64,000 bases of DNA from DASPJR01 sp035628505 (GCA_035628505.1 DASPJR010000117.1:26711-90710); one strand, 5' to 3'; numbered from the stretch's first letter, positions 41,485-50,763 are shown. Made by a program: numbers and translations. Notes: generated from the letters alone by a model not told the origin.

Positions 41485-41898
41485 ATGAATAATAAAAGCA
41501 TAGTGCCGCAGCAGGCTTATTCACTTTCTCGCCCAGAGTTTCTGGCGTGGATTGCGGTGGTATTTGTCTGCTGTGCGGGCGCCATGCTGCCGCATGTCTG
41601 GGCGAAGGCCTCGGCGAGCGGAGCCGTACAGATCGTGGACGTCAGCCGGACGGATGCGGCCGTTTCTACAGTTTCCGCATCGCCCGCGTGGCGGCTGGAT
41701 GTAAATAGTGCGACGGCTGCGGAACTTGAGATGCTTCCGGGCATCGGTCCGCGGCGCGCGCAAGCCATACTGCAGGAACGGCACAAACGCGGGAGCTTCA
41801 GCACCGTATGGGATCTGGGCCAAGTGCCGGGACTGAATCGAGCCCTCTTGCAGCGCCTGGAACCGCTGCTCCGCGCCGGTCCCTCGCCGCAGCGCTGA
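41485..41898 (+). CDS. comEA: ComEA-like helix-hairpin-helix membrane protein
   Basis: A 137-residue protein with one N-terminal membrane anchor (about 20-40, FLAWIAVVFVCCAGAML). A linker leads to the ComEA-type helix-hairpin-helix DNA-binding domain LDVNSATAAELEMLPGIGPRRAQAIL plus FSTVWDLGQVPGLNRALLQRLEP. ComEA proteins bind incoming DNA in natural transformation, but short anchored HhH proteins of this type are also common where no competence is known. The reading frame of the next gene begins 91 bases before this stop. Confidence 0.78.
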   Translation: MNNKSIVPQQAYSLSRPEFLAWIAVVFVCCAGAMLPHVWAKASASGAVQIVDVSRTDAAVSTVSASPAWRLDVNSATAAELEMLPGIGPRRAQAILQERHKRGSFSTVWDLGQVPGLNRALLQRLEPLLRAGPSPQR

Positions 41899-43508
41899 TC
41901 GCTCATCTTGAATCCGCCGCGCCTTACGCCGCCGGGAGCCTGCTGCTTGGCAGCGGCCTCTGCGCTGCCGGGAATCTGCTTGGTCTTGCTGTCTCCCCCG
42001 GCCCCCTGCATGGATCGTCTTTGCCGGCGGCACTGCTTGTGGCCGGTTCCGGTGCAGGCATTCTGCTGAGTGCTTATGAATCCTCGCGGCTGCGCAAGCT
42101 GCTGGATCGCGCGCGCGCCGACACACTGCGCGCCAACGCGCAGCGCGACGTGGCACTGCTGCAGGCCCGCCGCATGCGCGCGCAAGCCGAGGGTCTCGCG
42201 CTCATGCGCGAGATTCACCGCTCGACAGCGATTCCCGGCCGCGACGAACGGCTGCACCGCATTCTGACGCTGCTCTCGGAAATGTTCGAAGCACGCGAAG
42301 TGTCGCTCTTTGCTGCCGCTGAAAGCACCGCCTCCGGGCAGGCACGCTGCGCGCTATTTCCGGCCGCCTCGATCCGCACCACTAATAAGGAGGAGTTTTT
42401 TATCTCCTTCGATAGCGACGAACTCGTACGTGCTGTGAATCCCGCGATCAGCCGCATTCAGTCCGCGCCCAAGGCAGGCCGTTCTGCGCGGCCATTCTGT
42501 GTCGCCGCAAAGTCCGCAACCATCGTGCGTGAAGGCTGCCACCTGTTCGTCGAAGGCACGCTTGAACATCAGAATCTGCCCGTCGCCAAAGCACAGTGGC
42601 GTCGCGGTGCGCAGGCCGATCACGATGCGCTCTCGCATTATGACGCTTCGGACATCCTTGAAACGGCGCTCTCGAAAGTCGACTTCAGCGAAGCCGGAAC
42701 GGCGTTCGCCGGCCAGGCACTGGAGCGGCGGCGGACGATGCGCATGGAAGATTCCAGCGGGCCGTCTCAAAGCGGCTCAAGCGACGGCATGACCCTTTGC
42801 GTTCCGCTGCTGGCTGACCAGAAGCCAATCGGCGTGCTGCGCATCCGCCGCTCGCTCGAAGGCTTCAACGGCCCCGAAGCTGAAGCGCTTGAAGAACTGC
42901 TGATCGAGTCGGCCAAGCACATCGCGCTTGCAATGAAGAAGGACGAAGACGACCGCAAAGCGATCACCGACGTGCTCACGTCGCTCTACATCAAGCGCCA
43001 CTTCCTGGTCACGCTTGAGCAGCTCCGCGCGGAGGCGGCCGCCAGCGGCAGCACCTTCTGCCTGGTGCTCTGCGACATAGATCATTTCAAAAAGGTCAAC
43101 GACACGCACGGCCATCTGTCGGGCGATCTGATTCTCAAAGGCGTCGCCGGCGTGCTGCGCAAAGGCCTGCGAACTGGAGATGTGGCCTTCCGTTACGGCG
43201 GTGAGGAGATGGCGCTGCTGCTGCCGAACTCCTCCCCGGAAGCCGCCGAGCAGACCGCCGAGCGCCTGCGGCTGGCGGTTCAATCCGCAACCTTCCGCGG
43301 CGAAAAAGGCCAGGTCGTTCCGATTACACTGTCGCTTGGCATCGCACAGCACCAGCCGGGACTCACCGGAGAAGGGCTGATCAGCCGCGCCGACCGCGCG
43401 CTCTATGCCAGCAAGCAGAACGGCCGCAACCGCAGCACCTGCTGGTCGCCGCTGCTGCCGGACCCCTTGGCGAAAAAGGCCGAAGCCTCCCCCATCCCGG
43501 CGCACTGA
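41808..43508 (+). CDS. GGDEF-type diguanylate cyclase with GAF-like sensor region
   Basis: A protein of about 566 residues. Two hydrophobic segments lie near the start (about 38-62 and 72-90), then a coiled coil (RADTLRANAQRDVALLQARRMRAQA), a GAF-like region (about 135-375), and a GGDEF domain (about 395-545). The catalytic site reads RYGGEEM, with the metal/substrate segment LCDIDHFKKVNDTHGHLSGD. RTGD, five residues before GGEEM, is an intact product-inhibition I-site, so active c-di-GMP synthesis is likely. The ATG at 41808 overlaps comEA by 91 bases; a later start would lose a membrane segment, and the true start is uncertain. Confidence 0.85.
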   Translation: MGSGPSAGTESSPLAAPGTAAPRRSLAAALIAHLESAAPYAAGSLLLGSGLCAAGNLLGLAVSPGPLHGSSLPAALLVAGSGAGILLSAYESSRLRKLLDRARADTLRANAQRDVALLQARRMRAQAEGLALMREIHRSTAIPGRDERLHRILTLLSEMFEAREVSLFAAAESTASGQARCALFPAASIRTTNKEEFFISFDSDELVRAVNPAISRIQSAPKAGRSARPFCVAAKSATIVREGCHLFVEGTLEHQNLPVAKAQWRRGAQADHDALSHYDASDILETALSKVDFSEAGTAFAGQALERRRTMRMEDSSGPSQSGSSDGMTLCVPLLADQKPIGVLRIRRSLEGFNGPEAEALEELLIESAKHIALAMKKDEDDRKAITDVLTSLYIKRHFLVTLEQLRAEAAASGSTFCLVLCDIDHFKKVNDTHGHLSGDLILKGVAGVLRKGLRTGDVAFRYGGEEMALLLPNSSPEAAEQTAERLRLAVQSATFRGEKGQVVPITLSLGIAQHQPGLTGEGLISRADRALYASKQNGRNRSTCWSPLLPDPLAKKAEASPIPAH

Positions 43509-43529
43509 GCGCACGCGGCGGCGAAGAAT

Positions 43530-43577
43530 AACGACTTCAACGCAGAGGCGCAGAGAACGCAGAGGACGCAGAGACTT
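43530..43577 (+). repeat. CGCAGAG-type degenerate heptamer repeat
   Basis: After GAATAACGACTTCAAC come linked units CGCAGAGG, CGCAGAGAA, CGCAGAGGA and CGCAGAGAC. An inverted copy with the same leading sequence lies at 58911-58962. Confidence 0.75.
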
Positions 43578-43720
43578 TTGATGTCTCGTAATGAATCGCG
43601 GAATGTTTCGGCGCAGCAGAATTCATTGCACCGGGCGAATGATAGTGGTTGCGAATTGGCTGCTCTGCGCCAATAATCGTACGTTTCCGGACTGCTGCAC
43701 AGGCCCGGAAGAACTGAGGA

Positions 43721-45718
43721 ATGCGAATGATTGCCGTCAATCCAGCTGCTCTGCGGGGAAATGAACTGCGCCGCTACGTCGAGGCGCACCTGCTCCCGCA
43801 CGTGGACACGCCCGCGCAGTACACCGGCGGCGAGCAGAACCAGATCGTAAAAGATCACACGTCCGTGAAGGTGAAAGTCGCCCTGGGCATGCCTGACACG
43901 TACGCCATGGGCATGTCGTCGCTGGGCCTCAAGGTTCTTTACCACTGCTGGAATCTGCGCGCCGACACGCTCTGCGAACGCGTCTTCACGCCCTGGCCGG
44001 ATATGGAAGCGCGCATGCGCGAACACCGGCTGCCGCTGTATTCGCTGGAAACGTTCACGCCTATTCGCGAGTTCGACATCCTCGCCTTCTCGGTCGCCTA
44101 CGAAGGCGGCTTCACGAACATGCTTACCATGCTGGATCTCGCCGGCATTCCGCTGAAAGCCGAAGAGCGAACGATGCGCGATCCCGTCGTGATCATGGGC
44201 GGCCACACGGCATTCGCGCCTGAGCCCATTGCTGATTTCGTGGACGTCTTCTGCATTGGCGAAGGCGAAGAACTGGCGATCGACGTCTCGAACAAGATCG
44301 CCGAGCTCAAAGCACAGGGACTCGACCGCGAGACGCTGCTGCACCGCCTCTGCCGCGAAGTGCCAGGCTGCTACGTGCCGCGCTTCTACCGCTTCGAATA
44401 CTTTCCCGACAACACGATCGCGGACGTCATTCCGCTGAAGAACCGTATTCCATTTCCGGTCAAGCGCCGCATCGTCGAGGACTTCGACAAGGCGCCGTTT
44501 CCGACAAAGCCCATTGTGCCATGGGTCGAAGTGGTGCATGAGCGCTTTGCCATCGAGATCATGCGCGGCTGCGTCAACGGCTGCCGCTTCTGCCAGGCCG
44601 GAATGATCACGCGCACGCAGCGCCAGCGCTCGGTCGAAACGGTCATCAAGCTGGCGAAAGAAGGCTTCGAGCACACCGGCTACGACGAGATCGGGCTGCT
44701 CTCGCTCTCCTCAAGCGACTACTACGGCATCACCGATCTGGCGCGGCAGCTCAACGATTACTTCGAAGACCGCGGCGTGGGCGTCTCGCTGCCGAGCCTG
44801 CGCATCGGAACGGTTCTGGCCACGCTGCCCAAAGAAATGAGTCGCGTTCGAAAAGGCGGGCTGACAATTGCGCCCGAAGCTGCCACCGAGCGCCTGCGCA
44901 ACATCATCAACAAGCCCGTGCGCGACGATCATCTACTGGAAGGCTGCCGCCAGGCGTTCAAGCACGGCTACGATCACGTGAAGCTCTATTTCATGCTCGG
45001 CCTGCCCGGCGAAACCGACGACGATCTGCGCGCGATCGGCCGCCTGAGTGACCGCATCGCCATGGAACGGACGAAGATCGGCCGCGGCCCGGCGAAAGTT
45101 TCCACCAGCGTTTCGAGCTTCGTTCCCAAGTGCGGAACGCCGTTCCAGTGGGCGCCGATGCTTACGCGCGACGAATGGAAGCGCCGCCAGAACATCATCC
45201 GGGACAGCTCGAAAGTTAAATCCGTGAAAGTGAAAGTTCACGATCCGGATACGAGCTACCTGGAAGGCATTCTTTCCCGCGGCGACAGGCGTCTGGGAAA
45301 GGTCATCGAGCGCGCCTGGCGTAACGGCGCGCGCTTCGACGGCTGGGACGACCAGCTCAAGATGGATGTCTGGATCGAAGCCTTTGCTCATTTCAACATG
45401 GACCCGGACTGGATCGGTCTGCGCGAACGCAAGCTCACCGAAATCCTGCCGTGGGTCGTCGTGAACGACACTGTTAGCGAAGCGTTCCTCAAGCGCGAGC
45501 TGCGCCGCGCCGAACAGGGGCGCATCACCGAATCCTGCGCGACGACCAACCCGGACGTGGACGCGCCGTGCTTCATCTGCGACGGCTGCGACCGTTCGCC
45601 GCTGTGGGGCAAGAAGGAAGCGATGATCACCGCGCCGGTTGAAGGCTCATCGCGCGATCCGAAGTATTCAAAGTCAGCCTGGACGCTTCCCGCGGGCGCG
45701 CTGAGCGCCGGCGAGTAG
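43721..45718 (+). CDS. B12-binding radical SAM protein, TIGR03960-like family
   Basis: A 665-residue protein. The N-terminal third resembles a cobalamin-binding domain (KVALGMPDTYAMGMSSLGL, then PVVIMGGHTAFAPEPIADFVDVFCIGEGEE). The radical SAM core has the cluster motif MRGCVNGCRFCQAGM at about residue 285, and LTIAPEAATERLRNIINKP and YFMLGLPGETDDD complete the fold. The C-terminus has a Cys cluster (CFICDGCDRS). The overall length and layout match the TIGR03960 family, whose members often lie near a DUF2344 protein and RNase G; neither is next to it here. A cofactor-dependent RNA or small-molecule modification is likely but unspecified. Confidence 0.87.
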   Translation: MRMIAVNPAALRGNELRRYVEAHLLPHVDTPAQYTGGEQNQIVKDHTSVKVKVALGMPDTYAMGMSSLGLKVLYHCWNLRADTLCERVFTPWPDMEARMREHRLPLYSLETFTPIREFDILAFSVAYEGGFTNMLTMLDLAGIPLKAEERTMRDPVVIMGGHTAFAPEPIADFVDVFCIGEGEELAIDVSNKIAELKAQGLDRETLLHRLCREVPGCYVPRFYRFEYFPDNTIADVIPLKNRIPFPVKRRIVEDFDKAPFPTKPIVPWVEVVHERFAIEIMRGCVNGCRFCQAGMITRTQRQRSVETVIKLAKEGFEHTGYDEIGLLSLSSSDYYGITDLARQLNDYFEDRGVGVSLPSLRIGTVLATLPKEMSRVRKGGLTIAPEAATERLRNIINKPVRDDHLLEGCRQAFKHGYDHVKLYFMLGLPGETDDDLRAIGRLSDRIAMERTKIGRGPAKVSTSVSSFVPKCGTPFQWAPMLTRDEWKRRQNIIRDSSKVKSVKVKVHDPDTSYLEGILSRGDRRLGKVIERAWRNGARFDGWDDQLKMDVWIEAFAHFNMDPDWIGLRERKLTEILPWVVVNDTVSEAFLKRELRRAEQGRITESCATTNPDVDAPCFICDGCDRSPLWGKKEAMITAPVEGSSRDPKYSKSAWTLPAGALSAGE

Positions 45719-45723
45719 CCGGC

Positions 45724-46704
45724 TTATCCGCGAAGAGCTTTCAGCGCGCTCTGCATGTCCGCAGGCAACGGCGCTTCGAACGACAGCTTCTCGTTTGTTC
45801 GCGGATGCGTGAAGCTTAAGCGCCGCGCGTGCAGCGCGTGGCGGTGTAATCCCAGCTCGGACAGTTCGGGCTCTCTTCCATACAGCGCATCAGCCAGGAT
45901 TGGAAAGCCGCTCTTGGCCAGGTGCACGCGGATCTGATGCGTGCGGCCGGTCTTCGGGCGCGCCTGCACAAAGAATTTTTTCACCGCCGCAAACCGCTCG
46001 AGCACCGTGAACTCGGTGTACGCTTCCCGGCCTTCATTCTCTTCTTTGGCGATCGTCATTTCCGTGCGGCGGATACGGTGCCGCGCGATGCGTCCCGCGC
46101 ACGCGAACTCGTTTTTGATCGGCACGCCATGGCAGAGCGCCACGTACTCCTTGCCGATCGTGCGCCCGGAGAACTGTTCGGCCAGACCGCGGTGCGCGAT
46201 GTCATTCTTCGCCGCGACGATGGCGCCCGACGTGTCTTTATCCAGGCGATGAACAATGCCCGGGCGCAGCTTTCCGTTGATCGACGAGAGGTCTTTGCAA
46301 TGGAAGAGCAGCGCGTTGACCAGCGCGCCGCGCCCGTGTCCGGAGCTCGGATGCGTAACCATGCCGGCCGGCTTGTTTACTACGATGAGGTCCTGGTCCT
46401 CGTACAGGATAGCGAGCGGAATGTTCTCCGGATACGCTTCGATCTCTTCCGGCTCGGGCAGTTCAATCGAGACGCGTTCGCCGCCGCGGACCTTGTAGCT
46501 GGCTTTGGCAGGCTTGGATTCAACCAGGATGGCGCCGTCCTTCAGCAGCCGCGCAGCGTACGTACGCGAGATCTGCGGCACGTTGCGGTTCAGCGCGATG
46601 TCCAGGCGCAGCCCGGCCTGATCGGACGGAATGACAATTTCGATTTCGGTCGGAGATTCAGCCGGAGCCGCATCGGCGGGAGAGGACGTGGTGTCAGCGT
46701 TCAC
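45724..46704 (-). CDS. RluD-family 23S rRNA-type pseudouridine synthase
   Basis: A 326-residue enzyme with a short acidic N-terminus, an S4 RNA-binding domain (about 30-90, AARLLKDGAILVESKPAKASYKV) and a RluA/RluD catalytic domain with the active-site motif GIVHRLDKDTSG (Asp nucleophile near residue 152). Later motifs are RPKTGRTHQIRVHLA and GLHRHALHARRLSF. In Escherichia coli, RluD modifies helix 69 of 23S rRNA; S4 domain plus HRLDKDTSG fits RluD rather than RluA. The gene is convergent with the radical SAM gene and just downstream of the YfgM-like gene on its strand. Confidence 0.9.
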   Translation of the reverse strand: MNADTTSSPADAAPAESPTEIEIVIPSDQAGLRLDIALNRNVPQISRTYAARLLKDGAILVESKPAKASYKVRGGERVSIELPEPEEIEAYPENIPLAILYEDQDLIVVNKPAGMVTHPSSGHGRGALVNALLFHCKDLSSINGKLRPGIVHRLDKDTSGAIVAAKNDIAHRGLAEQFSGRTIGKEYVALCHGVPIKNEFACAGRIARHRIRRTEMTIAKEENEGREAYTEFTVLERFAAVKKFFVQARPKTGRTHQIRVHLAKSGFPILADALYGREPELSELGLHRHALHARRLSFTHPRTNEKLSFEAPLPADMQSALKALRG

Positions 46705-46776
46705 TTCAAATAGCGACCAAGGATGTTTAGCCGATAGTGGCCACGGGCGGCTCGTCCACCCGTGCGGAAAGAGTAC

Positions 46777-47880
46777 TTATTCAAACGGCCGGATCGCCTG
46801 CGTCTCGTCACCGGGCGTGCAACGCACGCATTCGCAGAAGGCGGTCTTTCCTTCCTTCAGCATCTTCTGGATCTGCGAAAAAGAAAGATGGCCGCTGGTT
46901 GTTCCAGCGGCCATTTCGGACTCCATCTTCTTTTCAATTGCGCCCGTCTTTTTTTCGTCCTTCTTTTCTTCTTTCTTCTCGTCTTTCTTTTCTTCGCTCT
47001 TGGGCGGAGTCGTCTTCGCATCCGGCGTCACCGGCGCGGGAGGCGCGCCCGGCGCGGGTGCTGCGGCCGCGGGCGGTGCTTTCGGCGGAGGCGCCTTGCC
47101 CTCCGGCAGAGCCTTGCCCGGCTTGTCGACCAGCGACTTGATGAACTCAGCCTGATCGCGCCACGCGCCCTGTCCGGCGGTACCGCCCTGGCGCAGAACT
47201 TCGGAGAGCTTCTCGCGCGCGGCGGTCCGGTCCTTTTCCTTGTCCTCGGGCTTCTCGCGCGTCTCGGAGCGCAGATAATAGAGGCGGCCGAGCTGCGCCG
47301 ACATTTTGTTATAAAGGAAGTGCGATTCCCAGCGCTTCAGGTTTTCTTCAAGCAGCGAGACGGCCTTGTCGTACTCCTTGTTCTGCTCGTAGGCCAGAGC
47401 CAGTCCTTCGACTGCCATCGGGCCGAACGCCGCGTTGCTGCGGTAGGGTTCCTGCGTGGCAACAATTTCGAAAACCTGCTGCGCTTTCTTGAGTCCGGCG
47501 GCGCGGTCTTCAGGATTCTTCGTCGGGCTGAGCGCTTCGTTGAAGTGCAGTTCGCCCAGCTGCATCAGGACGTACGCGTGTGCCGGTGAGCCCACCACTT
47601 CGGGCGCGACTTTTTCAAGCGCCGCGATCAGCTCTTCAGGCTTGTTCTTATCCTTCAATGCCTTGTGGATGTGGTCCCAGTTCCGGCGGGCCTGTTCGGT
47701 GCGCTTGCTTTCACCGACGGTAACGACCGTGACGGCAATCAGCCCGGCGGCTCCGAGGATAACGAAGGCCAGGACGATCCAGCGCGCCCACTGGCCGACT
47801 TGTTCCGCCGCGAAGCCGGATTTCTGATCCTGCTCATCGACGGCCGAGTGGGGCGGACGTGTTACAACGGGGGCAGACAT
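46777..47880 (-). CDS. YfgM-like membrane-anchored TPR protein with charged tail
   Basis: A 367-residue protein. One membrane span lies at about 34-54 (IVLAFVILGAAGLIAVTVV), followed by helical tetratricopeptide-like repeats (about 60-245, for example ALAYEQNKEYDKAVSLLEENL). A Pro/Ala-rich linker (about 265-310) and a Lys/Glu-rich stretch follow, ending in a short region with CECVRC. The topology recalls YfgM, a periplasmic chaperone of the Sec-associated network. The C-terminal extension is not typical of YfgM, and the CxxC could bind metal or be redox-active. AGGAG lies 11 bases before the ATG at 47880. Confidence 0.72.
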   Translation of the reverse strand: MSAPVVTRPPHSAVDEQDQKSGFAAEQVGQWARWIVLAFVILGAAGLIAVTVVTVGESKRTEQARRNWDHIHKALKDKNKPEELIAALEKVAPEVVGSPAHAYVLMQLGELHFNEALSPTKNPEDRAAGLKKAQQVFEIVATQEPYRSNAAFGPMAVEGLALAYEQNKEYDKAVSLLEENLKRWESHFLYNKMSAQLGRLYYLRSETREKPEDKEKDRTAAREKLSEVLRQGGTAGQGAWRDQAEFIKSLVDKPGKALPEGKAPPPKAPPAAAAPAPGAPPAPVTPDAKTTPPKSEEKKDEKKEEKKDEKKTGAIEKKMESEMAAGTTSGHLSFSQIQKMLKEGKTAFCECVRCTPGDETQAIRPFE

Positions 47881-48090
47881 TGTGCGGACGTACTCCTGAT
47901 AACTGAATAAAAAAGCAAGCGCGCGGAGGTTTCAGCCCCCGCGCCTTCCACTTGCCGCTGCAAAGACTTTACGTACTTCGGACTTAATGTCAACTGACGA
48001 GCGCGTAAATCCGCGTCTTTTCAGCGTGAATCGGCGGCGCTGGCCATCATCCTAGGATCCCCGGCTATCGTCTCATACCTTATACAACGT

Positions 48091-49191
48091 TCAGCCGGTC
48101 TTGCGTTCAGCGGAGACTTCAGGGAGCGTACAGGGGAGCTGAAAAATGAACGCGGCTCCCATCCCCTTTCCCTCGCTTTCGACTCGGATCGTTCCACCAT
48201 GCTCCTCAACAATGTGTCGCGTGATAGCCAGGCCCAGTCCGAGTCCTGCCTGCCGGTTGGCTCCGCCCTCCTCATCCTGGCGCAGACTTTCAAAAACGTG
48301 CGGTAAGAATTCGCTGCTGATCCCCTTCCCAGTGTCGCGCACGCAGATTTCCATCTGCGCATCAAAGCGTTTGAGTTCGACAGTTACTCTGCCACCGGCG
48401 GGCGTGAACTTCAGCGCATTTGCAAGCAGGTTCAGCATGACCTGCTCCAATCGCTGCGCATCGCCCATGATTTCAATTTCATGGGAGTCCAGATGGAGCT
48501 GCAACTCAACTTGCTTTTCCTCGGCAACTGGACGCACATCGTCCACCGCAGTTTTCACGACCTTGCAAATCTCCATTGGAGCCTTATGGAGGTGAAACTT
48601 TCCCGCTGTTATGCGCGACGAATCCAGAATGTCCTCGATCAGCCTCATCTGGCTTCTTGCATTGCGCTCAATAGTAGAATTCGCCCGTCGTATAGCATTT
48701 TCGTCGAGTTTGCCGGATTGCAGCATGCGCGCCCACGTTAGAATCGTCGTCAGCGGCGTGCGCATCTCGTGCGAAATCACTGCTATCAACTCTTCCTTGG
48801 CTTTAATGGCCGCCTCGGCTTGTTTTCTAGCTTCGATAATCTCCGTCTCGTACTGATATCGCTTGCGCATCGGGACAACGACGCAATCAGTGACCATTGT
48901 GCCGTCGCGCTCGCGTCTCAGCGCATTAATGAGAACCGGCACCTCACCTTGCGCGGTGCTGAACGAGAAGTAAATCTCATCGGCCCTGTTGTACATTTTC
49001 AGCAGTGGAAACAAATGGGTCTGATAAAAGATGCGAGCCCCGGCCGAAAGAATCGTATCAAGGCGCTCTCCGACCATTTGGCATGACTCACGTCCCAGCA
49101 TCTTCAGCAGCGAGGCGTTCACCTGCAAAATCAGGCCATCATCTGAGAATGAGAAAAAACCGCAGGGCGCGTCGTTCAGGAGGGGGTCCAT
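48091..49191 (-). CDS. PAS-domain sensor histidine kinase of the RsbP-like PAS type
   Basis: A 366-residue kinase. The N-terminal PAS region (1-115) reads LNDAPCGFFSFSDDGLILQVN, then GARIFYQTHLFPLLKMYNRADEIYF, a PAS subtype also found in the RsbP phosphatase of Bacillus and in other stress phosphatases. It is followed by a HisKA domain with VISHEMRTPLTTIL (phospho-accepting His near residue 140) and a HATPase domain with N-box LNLLANALKFT, G1 DTGKGISSE, and GLGLGLAITRHIVEEHGG. No membrane span is seen, so it is cytoplasmic. It starts four bases after the RsbQ-like gene. No response regulator is adjacent. Confidence 0.9.
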   Translation of the reverse strand: MDPLLNDAPCGFFSFSDDGLILQVNASLLKMLGRESCQMVGERLDTILSAGARIFYQTHLFPLLKMYNRADEIYFSFSTAQGEVPVLINALRRERDGTMVTDCVVVPMRKRYQYETEIIEARKQAEAAIKAKEELIAVISHEMRTPLTTILTWARMLQSGKLDENAIRRANSTIERNARSQMRLIEDILDSSRITAGKFHLHKAPMEICKVVKTAVDDVRPVAEEKQVELQLHLDSHEIEIMGDAQRLEQVMLNLLANALKFTPAGGRVTVELKRFDAQMEICVRDTGKGISSEFLPHVFESLRQDEEGGANRQAGLGLGLAITRHIVEEHGGTIRVESEGKGMGAAFIFQLPCTLPEVSAERKTG

Positions 49192-49195
49192 GCCA

Positions 49196-50002
49196 TCAGC
49201 GGGCCTTTTCAGCGCTCAAGTATTCTTTCAAAACTTCGACAACTTCATCGGGGTGGCTTAAATGCGGACAGTGCCCTGTCGCCTTTAAGACTTTCAGAGT
49301 GCTGTTTGGCATGTGGCGGTGGACATACTCACCGACGGGCAGCGGAGCAACTGCATCATCCGAACACTGCAATAGCAGTGACGGCACTCCTACTTTCGGC
49401 AGATCTGTTCTGTTGTCGGAAAAGAACGTGACTTCCGCGAATTTTCGAGCGAGCTTCGGATCGGTTGAGCAGAAACTTTCATGCAGTTCCGCGGTAAGCT
49501 CCGGGCGCTCTGGATTCTTCATAATGACCGGCGCCAGAAAGTTCGCCCACCCGATATAGTTCTTGTCCATCAAATCCATGAGTCCGTCGAGCTCAGCGCG
49601 TTCAAAACCGCCTATATAATGCGGGGCATCGTTGATGTAGCGCGGAGATGGACCGATTAGAATCAGGCGTTCGAAATGAGCCGGTTCCCTGTTTGCAGCC
49701 AACACAGCTATAACGCTGCTGACAGAATGCCCCACCAGTATTACATTCTTCAGACTCAGTTCTGTGCAGATGTCCAGAATATCTTGCGCATAGCCATCTA
49801 GAGTTCCGTAACGATCAACTCGATACGCGCGCGCATCCGATTTTCCGGAACCCACATAGTCGAAAAGAACGATCTTGTAGTCCTTTTCGAATGCCGGAGT
49901 TATGAAACGCCACATGTTCTGGTCGCACCCGAAGCCGTGCGCGAACATCAGCGGCTGAGTTCCGGCTCCGAACACCTTAACGTTATTGCGCTGAGAGATC
50001 AT
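49196..50002 (-). CDS. RsbQ-like alpha/beta hydrolase
   Basis: A protein of about 268 residues with an alpha/beta hydrolase fold. The oxyanion and nucleophile motifs are MFAHGFGCDQNMW and ILVGHSVSSVIA (nucleophile Ser), with the acid Asp in LLLQCSDDAVAPLP and the catalytic His in LKATGHCPHLSHP. The phrase HGFGCDQNMW and overall layout match RsbQ of Bacillus and the plant D14/KAI2 receptors. The start is uncertain: the ATG at 50002 fits the family N-terminus, but its ribosome site is poor, and an ATG at 50044 would add 14 residues. It lies four bases before a PAS kinase on the same strand. Confidence 0.85.
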   Translation of the reverse strand: MISQRNNVKVFGAGTQPLMFAHGFGCDQNMWRFITPAFEKDYKIVLFDYVGSGKSDARAYRVDRYGTLDGYAQDILDICTELSLKNVILVGHSVSSVIAVLAANREPAHFERLILIGPSPRYINDAPHYIGGFERAELDGLMDLMDKNYIGWANFLAPVIMKNPERPELTAELHESFCSTDPKLARKFAEVTFFSDNRTDLPKVGVPSLLLQCSDDAVAPLPVGEYVHRHMPNSTLKVLKATGHCPHLSHPDEVVEVLKEYLSAEKAR

Positions 50003-50244
50003 ACCCGTCGGCCGAAGCTCCTGGGTTGAGTATACTTGCACCATAACCGAGTACAATTCAAACCCTCAGAACGCTTACAGAGGCGCGGGGGGGGCTCGCA
50101 AGGGGTATCCGTGGAGAGAAAAGACCTGGGATGAGATGCTGACCGAGTTGATGTCACGTGCCGAGATTCAACCAAAACGCGTCAAGGCTGGCGGGTGGCA
50201 TGGTTTCGATCGTCCGCACCTGCTTGCACTGCCGTTTGGGTGCG

Positions 50245-50272
50245 ATCGGTCTGAGGCCCGTTTCAGACCGAT
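50245..50272. repeat. Inverted repeat hairpin in the accessory patch
   Basis: ATCGGTCTGA, an eight-base loop and TCAGACCGAT form a perfect ten-pair stem. The run from 50003 to here is otherwise without a gene and may be the decayed front part of the transposase remnant. Confidence 0.55.
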
Positions 50273-50358
50273 GTGAGGGCATTGCTATTCAAGCGGACTC
50301 TGCAGTAGAATTCAAGCACGCAACCCGCGCCAGCGTCGCACCGCAAACTACCATACCG

Positions 50359-50583
50359 CTTCTGGTAGGCGGCGGAGGGCGCGACCTCAATATCTGGTCG
50401 ATGAAAAAGGCGATTGAGAAGGCGGAGTACTGTCACAACAATCCAGTGAAGCGGCGGCTGGTGAAGTCCGCAGCCGACTGGCGCTGGTCGAGCTTCGCGC
50501 GGCTGGTGCTGGGCAAGCGCGACAGTCAGCCGATGAGCGTTGACGATTGGGATGAGAGGTTAGCGGACGATTCAGCACCGTAA
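50359..50583 (+). pseudogene. C-terminal remnant of a REP-associated tyrosine transposase (RAYT/Y1-like)
   Basis: The last 74 codons of an open frame read GGGRDLNIW, then EKAEYCHNNPVKRRLVKSAA and DWRWSSFARL. The pattern IHNNPV(K/R)RGLV...DWxWSS is the end of RAYT-type transposases that move REP sequences. The N-terminal catalytic half with the HUH motif is missing. REP-like palindromes follow directly, as is typical. Confidence 0.8.
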
Positions 50584-50665
50584 CGGCTGGAAGCATCCGT
50601 CCGCCGACCGCACTGATCTGCTCCGCAGCTCAGTGGCACCCCTGAATGGGCGCAAGCCGCGATTA

Positions 50666-50720
50666 GAGCGCAAGCAAATGCCACCCGCCAATCGGAGCGC
50701 AAGCAAATGCCACCCGCCAA
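50666..50720 (+). repeat. Tandem 26-bp direct repeat
   Basis: Two identical 26-bp units start with GAGCGCAAGCAAATGCCACC at 50666 and 50695, three bases apart. A partial inverted copy (GGCGGGTGGCAT) lies near 50189, in the front part of the accessory patch. Confidence 0.75.
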
Positions 50721-50763
50721 GCCCAATGTGCTCAGATGAAAATTGAATGAAGGCAATTTCTGG

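Noticed and set aside
43403..44674. 423-codon minus-strand frame across the GGDEF and radical SAM genes
   Set aside because: It spans two well-supported genes and the CGCAGAG repeat and shows no protein motifs.
50158..50358. Front part of the 141-codon frame as an intact transposase
   Set aside because: It lacks the HUH and catalytic Tyr motifs of RAYTs and contains a hairpin; only the C-terminal 74 codons match.
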